From Limosilactobacillus rudii (GTDB taxonomy: Bacteria > Bacillota > Bacilli > Lactobacillales > Lactobacillaceae), in the NCBI RefSeq assembly GCF_014145455.1, contig NZ_JACIVB010000029.1, positions 1 through 64,000 of the forward strand: 64,000 nucleotides of DNA, given 5' to 3'. Within the stretch, counting starts at the first letter, position 1. Each line of letters begins with the position of its first letter. A program made the translations under genes and the position numbers. Positions 39,944-48,867 of this stretch are shown piece by piece. The notes under the pieces were generated by a model, which did not search any database, was not told where the DNA came from, and was given only the letters and a program-made list of their open reading frames with translations.

Positions 39944-40723
39944 ATGAAAAAAGTATTAATTGCTGGAGTAACCGGTGCGATGGGCCAGAAAGCAGTTAGC
40001 CTTGTTAACTCAATGGATAACTTTGAAGTGAGTGCGGGATTAGCACCACATTTAACTGCCGAAAACAAGATGGACTATCAGTTAGGCCCAGCCGTGAAGA
40101 CTTATCAGCACCTTGATGAAATTGAAAATGGTATTGCTGATATTTGGATTGATTTTACGCTCCCTAATGCAGTATATAGTGACGTGAAGTTTGCCATTGA
40201 CCATGGGATGAAGCCGATTGTTGGGACTACCGGATTAACAGATGACCAGCAAGCAGAATTAGTTCAGCTAAGCCGTGAAAAGCATGTCGGTGGTCTAATA
40301 GCACCTAATTTTGGAATGTCAGCGGTACTTTTGATGAAATTTGCGCAAGAAGCTGCTAAGTATTTCCCCGATGTAGAAATTATTGAAATGCACCATGGTG
40401 ATAAAAAGGATGCACCGTCTGGAACCGCATTGAGTACGGCTAAAATGATTGACCAAGTCCGAAAACCACACGAAACTAATCCAGAAGAGACGGAAAGTTT
40501 AGCAGGTGCACGGGGTGGGGACTACCACGGAATCAAAATCCATGCCGTTCGTTTGCCAGGCTACATTGCTCATGAACAGGTTCTTTTTGGTGGCGATGGT
40601 GAAGCATTAACGATTCGTCAGGATTCGTTTGATCGTCAATCGTTCATGAATGGTGTTAAAGTGGCTCTTAAAAAAGTAGACCAGTTATCAGAATTAGTGA
40701 TTGGTTTAGAAAATATCTTATAA
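39944..40723 (+). CDS. dapB: 4-hydroxy-tetrahydrodipicolinate reductase
   Basis: The 259-residue enzyme has the nucleotide loop VLIAGVTGAMGQKA (4-17), GTTGL, and the catalytic EMHHGDKKDAPSGTAL (about 147-162). It reduces the DapA product with NAD(P)H. It starts 4 bases after dapA and ends 11 bases before patA, inside the lysine operon. Confidence 0.96.
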   Translation: MKKVLIAGVTGAMGQKAVSLVNSMDNFEVSAGLAPHLTAENKMDYQLGPAVKTYQHLDEIENGIADIWIDFTLPNAVYSDVKFAIDHGMKPIVGTTGLTDDQQAELVQLSREKHVGGLIAPNFGMSAVLLMKFAQEAAKYFPDVEIIEMHHGDKKDAPSGTALSTAKMIDQVRKPHETNPEETESLAGARGGDYHGIKIHAVRLPGYIAHEQVLFGGDGEALTIRQDSFDRQSFMNGVKVALKKVDQLSELVIGLENIL

Positions 40724-40734
40724 GGAGTAGTAAA

Positions 40735-41937
40735 ATGCCAAAGTTACAAGCAGAATTAAAACAGGTTGTAAATAACCGACTGGCAGCAGTTCCGCCAGCA
40801 CAGATACGGGCATTTGATGAAGAAATTTCAGCAATTCCAGGACTAGTTAAATTAACACTCGGCGAACCTGACTTTGCGGTGCCAGATCATGTAAAAAAAG
40901 CAGCAATTCAAAGTATTGAAAATAATGATTCACACTATTCCGCAAGCAAAGGGAAAATTGAGTTACGACAGGCGATCAGCAATTATCTTAAGCAAACACG
41001 TCACGTTGATTATGACCCAGAAACCGAAATTGTAGTAACAGTAGGGGCTACAGAAGCCGTTACTGCGACAACTTTTGCGATGTTAAATCCTGGTGATAAG
41101 GTGATTATTCCAACTCCCGCTTTTTCCTTATACTTCCCAAGCGTATCGCTGACGGGAGCAGAACCAATTAAGGTCGATACGTCAGCGGATGGCTTTTTGT
41201 TATCAGCTAAACGGTTAAAAGAAGTTCTTGACCAAGAGGGACCTGCAGTTAAGGCGGTATTATTAAATTACCCGAATAACCCAACTGGGCGTTCTTATTC
41301 TGAATCTGAGTTGCAAGAGCTAGCAAAGGTAATCCAGGAACATCACATATATGCAATTGTTGATGAAATTTATAGTTCATTAATGTATGACCAGCCATTT
41401 CACTCATTAGCAACAATCCTGCCAGAACAAACGGTTTTAATTAGTGGACTTTCTAAATCGCACGCGATGACCGGCTATCGGCTAGGCTATGTTGCAGGAC
41501 CAGCTGATTTCATTTCTACAATGTCAAAAATGCATTCATTTATGGTAACTGCACCTAATGATACTGCACAGGTGGCAGCGATAGAGGCCTTAACAAATGG
41601 GGATAATGATCCGCAAACATTTAAACAAATCTATCGTAAGCGTCGTGATCGATTAGCAACTGCAATGCAAAAGATGGGCTTTGAAATTGCACTGCCGGAT
41701 GGAGCGTTTTATATTTTCGCTAAAATTCCAGCCCAATTTGGGAATGATGATTTGACGTTTGCTCGCAAGGTGGCTCATGAAGCTCGTGTCGGTGTCATTC
41801 CTGGTAATGCATTTGGCCCTGGCGGTGAAGGATATATTCGCTTATCATACGCTGCTGCTGATTCGGTTATTGATACAGCAATTGAACGATTACAAACTTT
41901 TATGAATGATTTAACGCAGGTTGAAAGAAGGAACTAA
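40735..41937 (+). CDS. patA: Aminotransferase, probably N-acetyl-LL-DAP aminotransferase
   Basis: This 400-residue fold-I PLP enzyme has [25 protein letters not shown] (about 182-194), DEIYSSLMY and the PLP lysine in [17 protein letters not shown] (about 233-249). Sequence alone says aspartate/aromatic-type aminotransferase. The position between dapB and asd in an acetyl-branch DAP operon makes it the missing PatA-type transaminase that converts N-acetyl-2-amino-6-oxopimelate. The asd start follows within 3 bases. Confidence 0.88.
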   Translation: MPKLQAELKQVVNNRLAAVPPAQIRAFDEEISAIPGLVKLTLGEPDFAVPDHVKKAAIQSIENNDSHYSASKGKIELRQAISNYLKQTRHVDYDPETEIVVTVGATEAVTATTFAMLNPGDKVIIPTPAFSLYFPSVSLTGAEPIKVDTSADGFLLSAKRLKEVLDQEGPAVKAVLLNYPNNPTGRSYSESELQELAKVIQEHHIYAIVDEIYSSLMYDQPFHSLATILPEQTVLISGLSKSHAMTGYRLGYVAGPADFISTMSKMHSFMVTAPNDTAQVAAIEALTNGDNDPQTFKQIYRKRRDRLATAMQKMGFEIALPDGAFYIFAKIPAQFGNDDLTFARKVAHEARVGVIPGNAFGPGGEGYIRLSYAAADSVIDTAIERLQTFMNDLTQVERRN

Positions 41938-41939
41938 AG

Positions 41940-42998
41940 ATGAGTAAAGAATATAATGTCGCGATTTTAGGAGCTACTGGAGCAGTTGGAACACGGATGA
42001 TTCAACAATTAGAGCAGTCAACAATTCCGGTAAAAAGTGTGAAACTATTGGCATCTGCTAAGTCGGCAGGAAAGACTCTCTCATTTAAAGGAGAACCTGT
42101 AACGGTTGAAGAAACAACTCCAGAATCGTTTGAAGGTGTTGACATTGTCCTTTCTTCGGCTGGTGGATCAGTATCGAAAAAGTTTTTGCCAGAAGCTGTC
42201 AAGCGTGGGGCGGTTTGTGTTGATAATACAAGTGCTTTTCGAATGGAGCCAGATGTGCCATTAGTTGTTCCAGAGGTAAACGAAGAAGCGCTCAAAAACC
42301 ATCATGGGATTATTGCTAACCCTAATTGTTCGACAATTCAAATGGTTGTTGCCTTGGAACCAATTCGTCAAGCATTTGGGTTAAACCAGATAATTGTATC
42401 AACTTATCAAGCCGCCTCCGGAGCAGGTCAGTCGGCCTTAAATGAACTAAAGAAGGAAGCCCAGGATTACTTAGATGGTAAAGATATGCAAAACGATGCC
42501 CAAATTTTGCCAACTAAAGGTGATAAAAAGCATTATCCATTAGCGTTTAATTTATTGCCGCAAATTGATGTCTTTGAGGATGATGGGTACTCTCATGAAG
42601 AATGGAAAATGATTCATGAAACTAAAAAGATTATGCTTAATGATATGAATGCTAAGGATATTAAAGTTACAGCAACCTGTGTTCGAGTGCCGGTACCAAT
42701 TGCGCATGGGGAATCAATTTACTTTACTGTTGACGATCCAACAGTTACTGTTGATCAGCTTCGAGAAGTATTGAAGGGTGCACCAGGAGTGGTTCTTCAA
42801 GATGACCCGTCACAGCAAATCTATCCTCAGCCAATTAATGCGGTTGGTAAACGTGATACTTTTGTTGGCCGTTTGCGTGCTGATAAAGAAAATCCTGGTT
42901 CCTTTAATATGTGGGTTGTTGCTGATAACTTACTCAAAGGTGCAGCTTGGAATACAGTTGAAAATGCAGAACGGTTAGTAGCTAATAACTTGATTTAA
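41940..42998 (+). CDS. asd: Aspartate-semialdehyde dehydrogenase
   Basis: The 352-residue enzyme has the NADP loop [13 protein letters not shown] (about 9-21), the catalytic cysteine in [11 protein letters not shown] (about 124-134) and the [10 protein letters not shown] substrate segment. It makes aspartate semialdehyde, the branch point to lysine, threonine and methionine. It closes the lysine operon and is followed by a terminator. Placing this shared enzyme under lysine control means threonine and methionine supply also depends on the riboswitch unless another asd exists. Confidence 0.95.
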   Translation: MSKEYNVAILGATGAVGTRMIQQLEQSTIPVKSVKLLASAKSAGKTLSFKGEPVTVEETTPESFEGVDIVLSSAGGSVSKKFLPEAVKRGAVCVDNTSAFRMEPDVPLVVPEVNEEALKNHHGIIANPNCSTIQMVVALEPIRQAFGLNQIIVSTYQAASGAGQSALNELKKEAQDYLDGKDMQNDAQILPTKGDKKHYPLAFNLLPQIDVFEDDGYSHEEWKMIHETKKIMLNDMNAKDIKVTATCVRVPVPIAHGESIYFTVDDPTVTVDQLREVLKGAPGVVLQDDPSQQIYPQPINAVGKRDTFVGRLRADKENPGSFNMWVVADNLLKGAAWNTVENAERLVANNLI

Positions 42999-43006
42999 AA
43001 ATAGGG

Positions 43007-43047
43007 AAAGAGACTATGGTAGCCTGAGGGCGATAATAGTCTTTTTT
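43007..43047 (+). terminator. Terminator of the lysine operon
   Basis: AAAGAGACTAT (43007-43017) pairs with ATAGTCTTTTTT (43036-43047) with a single irregular position and ends in a T-run. Confidence 0.75.
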
Positions 43048-43072
43048 CTTATTAAAGGAGGGGCAACATAAG

Positions 43073-43555
43073 ATGAAAATTGAACATGTTGTGATGGCTG
43101 ATTTACCTGCAATTTTAGATATTGAACGGGCAGGCTTTAGTCCAGCTGAAGCAGGAAGTAAAGCGGCCTTTGTTAATCGTATTGAAAATATTCCTGATAC
43201 TTTTTTGGTCGCGAAAGAAGAGGAACAAGTTGTTGGCTTTATTGTTGGGCCGGTGACATCTATCCCAGCGATTGATGATAAATATTATGAACATGTTGCA
43301 CCTAATTTACCAGTTGGTGATTACTTGTGTGTGTTGTCGCTTGCGGTAGCACCAGAGTTTCAAAGGAAAGGCATTGGTAGTCAATTACTAAGCGCATTTG
43401 TAAATGTTGCTCGTAATTATCATTGTCAGCAAATCATCCTAGATTCATTAGCTAAAAATATTCCTTTTTATGAAGCCAATGGTTTTAACAAAGCAGGAAT
43501 TTCATTATCTAATCATGCGGATGAGACTTGGTTTAATATGGTGAAGAACGTATAA
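43073..43555 (+). CDS. GNAT family N-acetyltransferase
   Basis: The 160-residue protein has the GNAT core: LDIERAGFSPAEAG (beta1-alpha1), LVAKEEEQVVGFIVGPV, and the acetyl-CoA loop VAPEFQRKGIGSQLL (about 103-117) followed by AKNIPFYEANGF. This pattern resembles arylalkylamine/aminoglycoside-type small GNATs. Substrate unknown. AAAGGAGGGG lies before the ATG. It begins a short run of unrelated small genes after the lysine operon. Confidence 0.9.
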   Translation: MKIEHVVMADLPAILDIERAGFSPAEAGSKAAFVNRIENIPDTFLVAKEEEQVVGFIVGPVTSIPAIDDKYYEHVAPNLPVGDYLCVLSLAVAPEFQRKGIGSQLLSAFVNVARNYHCQQIILDSLAKNIPFYEANGFNKAGISLSNHADETWFNMVKNV

Positions 43556-43594
43556 TCTAATGAGAAATAATGAATGAGTAGAGGAGTTAGCCTG

Positions 43595-43945
43595 ATGACA
43601 GAAGATAAATACCAATACGATGAAAATGGGTTTCGTGAAGACTTAAAGGATGATCCAGATGTTCTTCATCAACCAGATGCGGATCGGACGCAACGTGATT
43701 TAATTACGCTTGACTACGATGAGACGATGGCTTTTCTTAATGGTGAAAAAGAAGTAAAAACAGTTTATGATTTTTCAGACGAGGTTTTAGAAAAGATTAA
43801 AGAAAAGTATCCGACCCTTAATGATACGCCAATTGATAAGGTAATTATGGAAAAATATCAGCAGATTTTATCAGCACGATACAATGAATCACAAGCGAAT
43901 AATAGGACAATTCACGTCAATGATAGTGAGGGCAGTGATGAATAG
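43595..43945 (+). CDS. Acidic protein of unknown function
   Basis: A 116-residue, strongly acidic soluble protein (EDKYQYDENGFREDLKDDPD at the start), probably mostly helical, with no motif I recognise. The ATG at 43595 is chosen because GAGGAG ends 8 bases upstream. Its stop overlaps the start of the next membrane-protein gene by 8 bases, so the two are translated together and may act together. Confidence 0.65.
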   Translation: MTEDKYQYDENGFREDLKDDPDVLHQPDADRTQRDLITLDYDETMAFLNGEKEVKTVYDFSDEVLEKIKEKYPTLNDTPIDKVIMEKYQQILSARYNESQANNRTIHVNDSEGSDE

Positions 43946-44234
43946 TTTGATAACGTTTATTATTTCAATTGTTTTTTTAGGATTAGTAATTTGGGAAAAT
44001 CGATTACATAGTCAATTAGGATTTTTAGCTAGTCAATTTCCAGAAAAGGTTACTAAAGATTTTATAAAAGTAGTTCGCCAAGAACGGTGGCTAAATTGGG
44101 TATTATGTATTTTAGCAATTATTGTCTTTTTAACTACTAGTCGATACTCCATCTTAATAATCAGTATCATTACAATTATTGAGTTACTGTTGGTGATGAG
44201 AATGGATCGCATTAAAAATGAAATGATAGAGTAA
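43938..44234 (+). CDS. Small membrane protein of unknown function
   Basis: The 98-residue protein has an N-terminal helix (about 2-20), a basic middle part (KVTKDFIKVVRQERWLNW) and two more hydrophobic stretches (about 52-66 and 70-86). The ATG at 43938 overlaps the 3' end of the acidic gene and follows GAGGGC. I do not recognise the family. Coupled to the preceding gene by overlap. Confidence 0.6.
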   Translation: MNSLITFIISIVFLGLVIWENRLHSQLGFLASQFPEKVTKDFIKVVRQERWLNWVLCILAIIVFLTTSRYSILIISIITIIELLLVMRMDRIKNEMIE

Positions 44235-44291
44235 AAGTGATCATAGCGGCTTTTTATGCTTATTTATCTTAAGAAATAGTAACGATTATTA

Positions 44292-44316
44292 AGAACGTTC
44301 TAATTATTGCTATACT
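44292..44316 (+). promoter_or_regulatory. Promoter with palindrome before the LysM hydrolase gene
   Basis: TGCTATACT (44308-44316) is an extended -10. The perfect 10-base palindrome AGAACGTTCT (44292-44301), extended imperfectly to ATTA/AATT, overlaps the -35/spacer, the usual place for a repressor site. The binding factor is unknown. Confidence 0.4.
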
Positions 44317-44399
44317 CATTGAAAAAATAATGGTAAAGTTAGAACTGTGTATTTCATTATTTATTTTGAGGAATTATTTTGGGAGGGTGTTTTATTTAT

Positions 44400-45863
44400 A
44401 TGGTAAAAAAAGCACATCATTCAACTAATCATCGATCTCGTGGGGTCGTTACGGGTGCAATTAGCGCTCTTAGTTTATTAGCAGTATCGACGCAGGCAGT
44501 TAACGCTGAACAGTTAACTGTTAAAGCAGGTGATACAATTTGGGGAATTGCTAAACAGCACGGCCTTTCAGTAAGTGCGTTAGAGCAAGCAAATCCATCT
44601 GTAAAAAAGCTAAGTGATAGTATCGATTTAATTACTGTTGGTCAACAATTAACATTGCCATCATCACAGCAAAATGTTAATACTGCTTTAAATGCTGATG
44701 GTAGTTATACGGTTCAACCGGGAGATACACTAAGTTCAATTGCTGGTCGGTATAATATTTCTGTTAGTCAATTAATGTCTTGGAACAGTTTGACTTCATC
44801 AGATTCGCTGTACATTGGTCAGCATCTTAGCGTAACGGGTCCGGTTGCTAATACGGCACCAACAGTTATGCAGCCAGCGGCTTCACAGTCAACTACCGTG
44901 AATGCTAATGCTGCACAACCTATTACTAGTGTCGCTCCACAATCAACCGTTCCAGCGCAATCGACATCTCAAGTGGCATCAGCTACAGCGCAAGTTCCAG
45001 GGGCTTTTACAGCTAATTCTGCTAGTCAAGCTGATCCAGTAAGTGCAGTTAATTCAACAACACCAGTGTCAGCATCAACTGGAATGCAAAATACAACAGC
45101 TGCTTCAAGTGCTGAGACGGCATCAGCAACAGTTGCTTCAGTAACACCAGCTGTTGTGTCAACGTCTAGTAGCGCTGCTTTACAAACAACCGTAGCAACG
45201 ACCTCACAGTTTAGTGCTCAGCCTACTAGTAGTGCTGCTGCATCGGTAAATACTGCAAGCCAAACCAGTGAAGGCAACAATACTGCTGCACTATACACTC
45301 AATCATTTGTTCAAACAACACCAGTGGCAAGTCAAAGTGTCCAGGCACAACAACCTGCTCCTGCTTCGCAAACTAGTGCTGCTCCACAGAGTACAGTGCA
45401 ACAGCAGCAAGCCCCTGTTTCACAAGCACAGCCACAACAATCACAAGTTAGTCAACCTGTCCAACAGCAACCAGCAACCAATGCTAGTGCTGATTTACAA
45501 CATGGTTCAGTAGTTAGTCTTGCAACTAAGATTGCTAATTCTAACAGTGTTCCATATGTGTGGGGTGGTGAAAACCTAAGCGGGATGGATTGTTCTGGAT
45601 TAGTTAAGTATGTTTATGCTAATGCAGAGGGTAAGCAATTACCACATTACACAGGAGCACTAGAAAACTGTGTTGACCAACACCCGGTTAGTCAAGCAAA
45701 GCCCGGCGATCTTTTGTTCTGGGGTAACCATGGTTCAACTTACCACACGGCTATCTATACTGGTAACAACCAGTATGTTGCGGCTGCTAAGCCAGGTACC
45801 AATGTTGCTACCTATACTATTAGTCCGTACTTCAACCCTAGCTTTGCCGGAACCGTTAAGTAG
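44400..45863 (+). CDS. Secreted LysM-NlpC/P60 peptidoglycan hydrolase
   Basis: The 487-residue protein has a signal peptide (1-36, cut near AVNA/EQ) and two LysM domains (about 37-80 and 99-143). A linker of over 200 residues rich in Ser, Ala, Thr and Gln follows. The C-terminal NlpC/P60 domain (about 370-487) has catalytic Cys in GMDCSGLVKYVY and His in STYHTAIYTG. It should cleave gamma-D-Glu-diamino acid bonds in wall peptides during separation or turnover. The ATG at 44400 follows GGGAGGGTG. The linker is likely O-glycosylated or wall-spanning (inference). Confidence 0.92.
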   Translation: MVKKAHHSTNHRSRGVVTGAISALSLLAVSTQAVNAEQLTVKAGDTIWGIAKQHGLSVSALEQANPSVKKLSDSIDLITVGQQLTLPSSQQNVNTALNADGSYTVQPGDTLSSIAGRYNISVSQLMSWNSLTSSDSLYIGQHLSVTGPVANTAPTVMQPAASQSTTVNANAAQPITSVAPQSTVPAQSTSQVASATAQVPGAFTANSASQADPVSAVNSTTPVSASTGMQNTTAASSAETASATVASVTPAVVSTSSSAALQTTVATTSQFSAQPTSSAAASVNTASQTSEGNNTAALYTQSFVQTTPVASQSVQAQQPAPASQTSAAPQSTVQQQQAPVSQAQPQQSQVSQPVQQQPATNASADLQHGSVVSLATKIANSNSVPYVWGGENLSGMDCSGLVKYVYANAEGKQLPHYTGALENCVDQHPVSQAKPGDLLFWGNHGSTYHTAIYTGNNQYVAAAKPGTNVATYTISPYFNPSFAGTVK

Positions 45864-46015
45864 TTTAAATTCATTTATGAGAACTTTTTCATGAGATAGT
45901 AACAAAGATGTAACTAAAAAAAGGTTAACATTTGTGGCTGTCCGTGTTATCTTACTTGTATTGCAATTCCAGTATTGCTCTAAAAATATTTCACATTTAT
46001 TGGGGAGTGTTAAAT

Positions 46016-46222
46016 ATGAGTAACAAACATGAAATTGAAGAAGACTTATATCGTGCTCAATCACGGTTAGATGAATTATGTCAGCATGAAGCTCAGGCAA
46101 GTACTGGGGGAACGCAGACTGTTACGATCCAACCACAGTATGGTGAGGAGATGCAGTCTTTACGCGAAGAGTGCAGTCAATTACGAATTATTCTAGAAGC
46201 AATGGAAGCTTCAGAAGATTAG
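46016..46222 (+). CDS. Small coiled-coil protein of unknown function
   Basis: A 68-residue soluble protein with two helical, Glu/Leu-rich segments (KHEIEEDLYRAQSRLDELCQ and MQSLREECSQLRIILEAMEA) around a Gly/Thr/Gln hinge, which could form an antiparallel hairpin. It has a clear ribosome binding site (GGGGAGTG) and its own terminator. No family recognised. The 152 bases before it hold the 3' flank of the hydrolase gene and a probable leader, with no other gene. Confidence 0.65.
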   Translation: MSNKHEIEEDLYRAQSRLDELCQHEAQASTGGTQTVTIQPQYGEEMQSLREECSQLRIILEAMEASED

Positions 46223-46240
46223 AATTATTTAAATAAAAAT

Positions 46241-46285
46241 AAAAAGGCTGGTAGAAGTAAAACAATGACTTCTGTCAGCCTTTTT
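46241..46285. terminator. Bidirectional terminator
   Basis: AAAAAGGCTGGTAGAAGT (46241-46258) pairs over 18 positions with ACTTCTGTCAGCCTTTTT (46268-46285), with two G-T pairs. It serves the small coiled-coil gene and the convergent lipid kinase, whose stop codon lies inside it. Confidence 0.92.
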
Positions 46286-47231
46286 GCGACTTTCTTATTT
46301 GCCAAATTGGGTATTGCGTAATATCAAGAGCCATATCGATAAAACGATTACCCATTTCTTCCCCATCCGTCTGACTAAATTCTAATGAGGTAGTCGTAAT
46401 ATGGAGATTATCGCCTTGAAAATAATGAGCGAATTTTGATTGATCTAATTTCCCTCGTGTTAGTTGTAATAATTGCCAGGTTGTCATAGGCCAGTTTTTG
46501 CGTTCAGCGACCACTAACTCCAATGACGGTTTTGTCAAGGAAGCCTTAGGAGCTACTTGGAATCCACCCCCAATAAATGGGTGGTTGCTTGCAATTGCGA
46601 TATAAGCTTTTGGAAAGATGAAACGTTCGTGCCCACGTTGAACCATTAAAGCAAATGGTTCTTGGTCATACATAACACCTAAAGCTTTCTGTAAGTAAGT
46701 AAAACGACCAATATGATTTTTCTTGTGCCGAGCTTTAAAAGTGTTAGCACGACTGACGACAGCAGCATCAAAACCAATACCAATGTTATTCAGGAAATAG
46801 CCATCTTCTTCCCTAATTGCTTCATGATAATGGCCAATATTGATCAATTGCGCTTTACTGGCTGCTAAAATCTGGTTTAATGCTTGTTGAGGATGCAATG
46901 AGATGCCGTAGCCACGAGCAAAATCATTTCCAGTACCGGCAGGAATATAGGCGACTGCAAGTGGTTTTCGTTCGAGCCGTCTAGCTGTTTTCATTAATCC
47001 ATTAACAACCTGATGAAGCGTTCCATCGCCACCAATTGCAATTACAACTGTCGATTCAGCCAAATGAGATTGAGCAATCTGGCTAGCAAGGTATTCTCCA
47101 TGATTGGGATATTTAGTAGTTTCAAAATGATAATCAATTTGCTGCTGGTCTAAATATGGCTTAATTGTAGACCATGCCCTTTCAGCATTGCCATTGCCAG
47201 CATGACGGTTGAGGATGATTGAATAGTTCAT
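46275..47231 (-). CDS. Diacylglycerol kinase family lipid kinase (DagK/YegS type)
   Basis: This 318-residue protein has the catalytic-domain signatures IILNRHAGNGNAE (about 5-17), VIAIGGDGTLHQVVNGL (about 63-79) and PAGTGNDFARG (about 97-107). The second domain has a small beta sandwich. DagK enzymes recycle diacylglycerol from lipoteichoic acid synthesis to phosphatidic acid; related YegS and sphingosine-type kinases also fit, so the substrate is inferred. The stop falls in the terminator stem. Confidence 0.88.
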   Translation of the reverse strand: MNYSIILNRHAGNGNAERAWSTIKPYLDQQQIDYHFETTKYPNHGEYLASQIAQSHLAESTVVIAIGGDGTLHQVVNGLMKTARRLERKPLAVAYIPAGTGNDFARGYGISLHPQQALNQILAASKAQLINIGHYHEAIREEDGYFLNNIGIGFDAAVVSRANTFKARHKKNHIGRFTYLQKALGVMYDQEPFALMVQRGHERFIFPKAYIAIASNHPFIGGGFQVAPKASLTKPSLELVVAERKNWPMTTWQLLQLTRGKLDQSKFAHYFQGDNLHITTTSLEFSQTDGEEMGNRFIDMALDITQYPIWQIRKSQKG

Positions 47232-47262
47232 ATCAATATTCCTCCTTGTAAAATGCTAAAAA

Positions 47263-47303
47263 GCAAAAAATAAGACTGAGGAAAAGGAATATTTTCTCAG
47301 CCT
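47263..47303 (-). terminator. Terminator after rpoY
   Basis: On the minus strand AGGCTGAGAAAA pairs with TTTTCCTCAGTCTT around a TATTCC loop, followed by ATTTTTT. It separates rpoY from the lipid kinase gene downstream. Confidence 0.75.
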
Positions 47304-47320
47304 CTGTTAATGCTTAAAGA

Positions 47321-47533
47321 TTAAAACGTCGTCAACTTAAAGTTAGGATTTTGCTTTTCGTAAGCAAGTGCTTTTTCATCAAGTTGTTCTACAAATTCGA
47401 TGTTATAATCAGTGTTCTGTTCAACCATTAAAAGTGCCTCAGCCTCGGAATCGGCTTCAAGATATAATGATTGAGTATTTTCACGAACCGGACGTTTAGT
47501 CTTGTCAGCTTGGTAGTATACTTTAAAAGTCAT
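47321..47533 (-). CDS. rpoY: RNA polymerase epsilon subunit
   Basis: The 70-residue protein FKVYYQADKTKRPVRENTQS...NIEFVEQLDEKALAYEKQNPNF matches the compact Firmicutes epsilon subunit (RpoY, DUF1447), which binds beta-prime near the secondary channel of RNA polymerase. The minus-strand ATG follows AAGGAG. In many relatives rnjA follows; here a terminator and an unrelated lipid kinase gene follow instead. A TGATAGAAT extended -10 lies at 47593-47585. Confidence 0.9.
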   Translation of the reverse strand: MTFKVYYQADKTKRPVRENTQSLYLEADSEAEALLMVEQNTDYNIEFVEQLDEKALAYEKQNPNFKLTTF

Positions 47534-47669
47534 ACTGTTAAAAACTCCTTAATTAAAGATATTATGCAGTAATTTACTCTACTTATTCTATCACATATGA
47601 GCAAAAGTGTCCTAAATTTTCCTAACATGGTATTATTAAATAAAGATAAAAGGCAAAGAGGTGTTGGAT

Positions 47670-48146
47670 ATGGGGCTATTTTTTATATGCGTTTTAGCAG
47701 TGATTATCGTTATTATCCTTTATTTGGCGATTCATCGACTGCTGATTAACCGTGCGACTATCATGGTTCGTAATAAAGCTCAAGAGGTAACGGACTTTGC
47801 AGTAAATGATTGTTTAAAGGACCTGTTAGGATGGAAACGGACACTTTCATCTCAAATTGTTGCGGATGTATGGGGGAAAGGCGTCTTAGCATTTGAATAT
47901 CATTTTGATTACCAAAAAGCAGGGGTTAAGCTTGCTGATTTTACAGAAGAAAAACTGGCAACACGGTTAGATGAGTATGCTGCTCAACACCATCTTCAAG
48001 TGGCGCCTAAAGCAGCTAAGGCGTTTGTGCTTACTGATTGGTGGACATATGAAGGAATTTTGCATATTGATGTTGCATATTTAGTAAATGAAGCAACGGT
48101 TGAATATATTGACGACCTAAAGCGACTGAAAAAAGGTAGTAAATAA
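47670..48146 (+). CDS. Membrane-anchored protein of unknown function
   Basis: A 158-residue protein with one N-terminal membrane helix (about 2-24) and a soluble alpha/beta domain (about 35-150) outside or inside the membrane. It has no Cys-rich or catalytic motif I can identify. The ATG at 47670 is favoured by AGAGGTG upstream; a GTG at 47661 is the alternative. It stands alone between rpoY and def with its own terminator. Confidence 0.65.
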   Translation: MGLFFICVLAVIIVIILYLAIHRLLINRATIMVRNKAQEVTDFAVNDCLKDLLGWKRTLSSQIVADVWGKGVLAFEYHFDYQKAGVKLADFTEEKLATRLDEYAAQHHLQVAPKAAKAFVLTDWWTYEGILHIDVAYLVNEATVEYIDDLKRLKKGSK

Positions 48147-48183
48147 AAAGTGACAGCTAGTTAATTTCTAGCCGTCGCTTTTT
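48145..48183. terminator. Bidirectional terminator between the unknown gene and def
   Basis: AAAAAGTGACAGCTAG (48145-48160) pairs with CTAGCCGTCGCTTTTT (48168-48183), with one mismatch and one G-T pair. It starts inside the stop of the plus-strand gene. Confidence 0.85.
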
Positions 48184-48202
48184 AGTATATTTAGCATAAA
48201 TA

Positions 48203-48763
48203 TTAGCTGATCATAACAGTATCGTCAGGAGCTTTAAATGGATTTTCCTTATTAATATGGTCGTAGAAAAGAACCCCGTGTAAGTGATCAATTTCATGTT
48301 GGCAGACAATTGCTGGATAATGTTTTAACCGAACCTTGTGTGTTTTACCATCGACATCTTGGTACCGTAGGGTAATTCGATCGTGGCGTGGAACATAACC
48401 AGGAACATCTTTATCAACGGAAAGGCATCCTTCTCCTTCTGTCAATGCCCCGTATTGGACCGATTCGCTGACGATTATTGGATTAATAATTACATCCTTA
48501 AATAATGGTTCACCATCTTCATCAGGGGAGGGAACCAGAACAGCAGCCATTTGTTTGGATACTCCAACCTGTGGCGCAGCAAGCCCTACGCCAGCCCGTA
48601 ACTTATATTTTTCGCATAATTCTGGATCTTGACTGACTTCTAGGTATTTCATCATTTCTTTAGCTAATTTTTGGTCCTCATCAGAAAGGGGGAATGATAC
48701 TTCAGCCGCTCGTTTACGCAAAACAGGGTTACCATCACGGGTAATATCTTTCATTAAATACAT
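48203..48763 (-). CDS. def: Peptide deformylase
   Basis: The 186-residue metalloenzyme has all three motifs: [10 protein letters not shown] (about 59-68), EGCLSV (about 112-117) and [11 protein letters not shown] (about 155-165), in which Cys and the two His bind Fe/Zn and Glu is catalytic. The long insert around [10 protein letters not shown] is typical of type II Gram-positive deformylases. It removes the formyl group from nascent proteins. The ATG (48763) follows GGAGG at 11 bases. Confidence 0.96.
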   Translation of the reverse strand: MYLMKDITRDGNPVLRKRAAEVSFPLSDEDQKLAKEMMKYLEVSQDPELCEKYKLRAGVGLAAPQVGVSKQMAAVLVPSPDEDGEPLFKDVIINPIIVSESVQYGALTEGEGCLSVDKDVPGYVPRHDRITLRYQDVDGKTHKVRLKHYPAIVCQHEIDHLHGVLFYDHINKENPFKAPDDTVMIS

Positions 48764-48797
48764 TACTCACTATGCCTCCAATTAAATAGTCAATTAC

Positions 48798-48803
48798 ATT
48801 ATA
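48798..48803 (-). promoter_or_regulatory. -10 element of the def promoter
   Basis: On the minus strand a consensus TATAAT lies 35 bases before the def ATG. The -35 region (ATTTTA) is weak. Confidence 0.45.
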
Positions 48804-48867
48804 GTCTATCATAACTATTTAAAATTGCTAATGTTGATAGTTTCTTGTAAATAATCACAATATGGAT

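Noticed and set aside
44850-45510. Repeat-like DNA in the LysM hydrolase gene, considered as a repeat array
   Set aside because: The similarity comes from Ser/Ala/Thr/Gln codons of a low-complexity linker; no regular unit or spacer pattern, so neither CRISPR nor a tandem repeat.
45864-46015. TGTAAC and TTAACA motifs (45908-45932), considered as a WalR box
   Set aside because: Orientation and spacing do not match the direct-repeat consensus of WalR.
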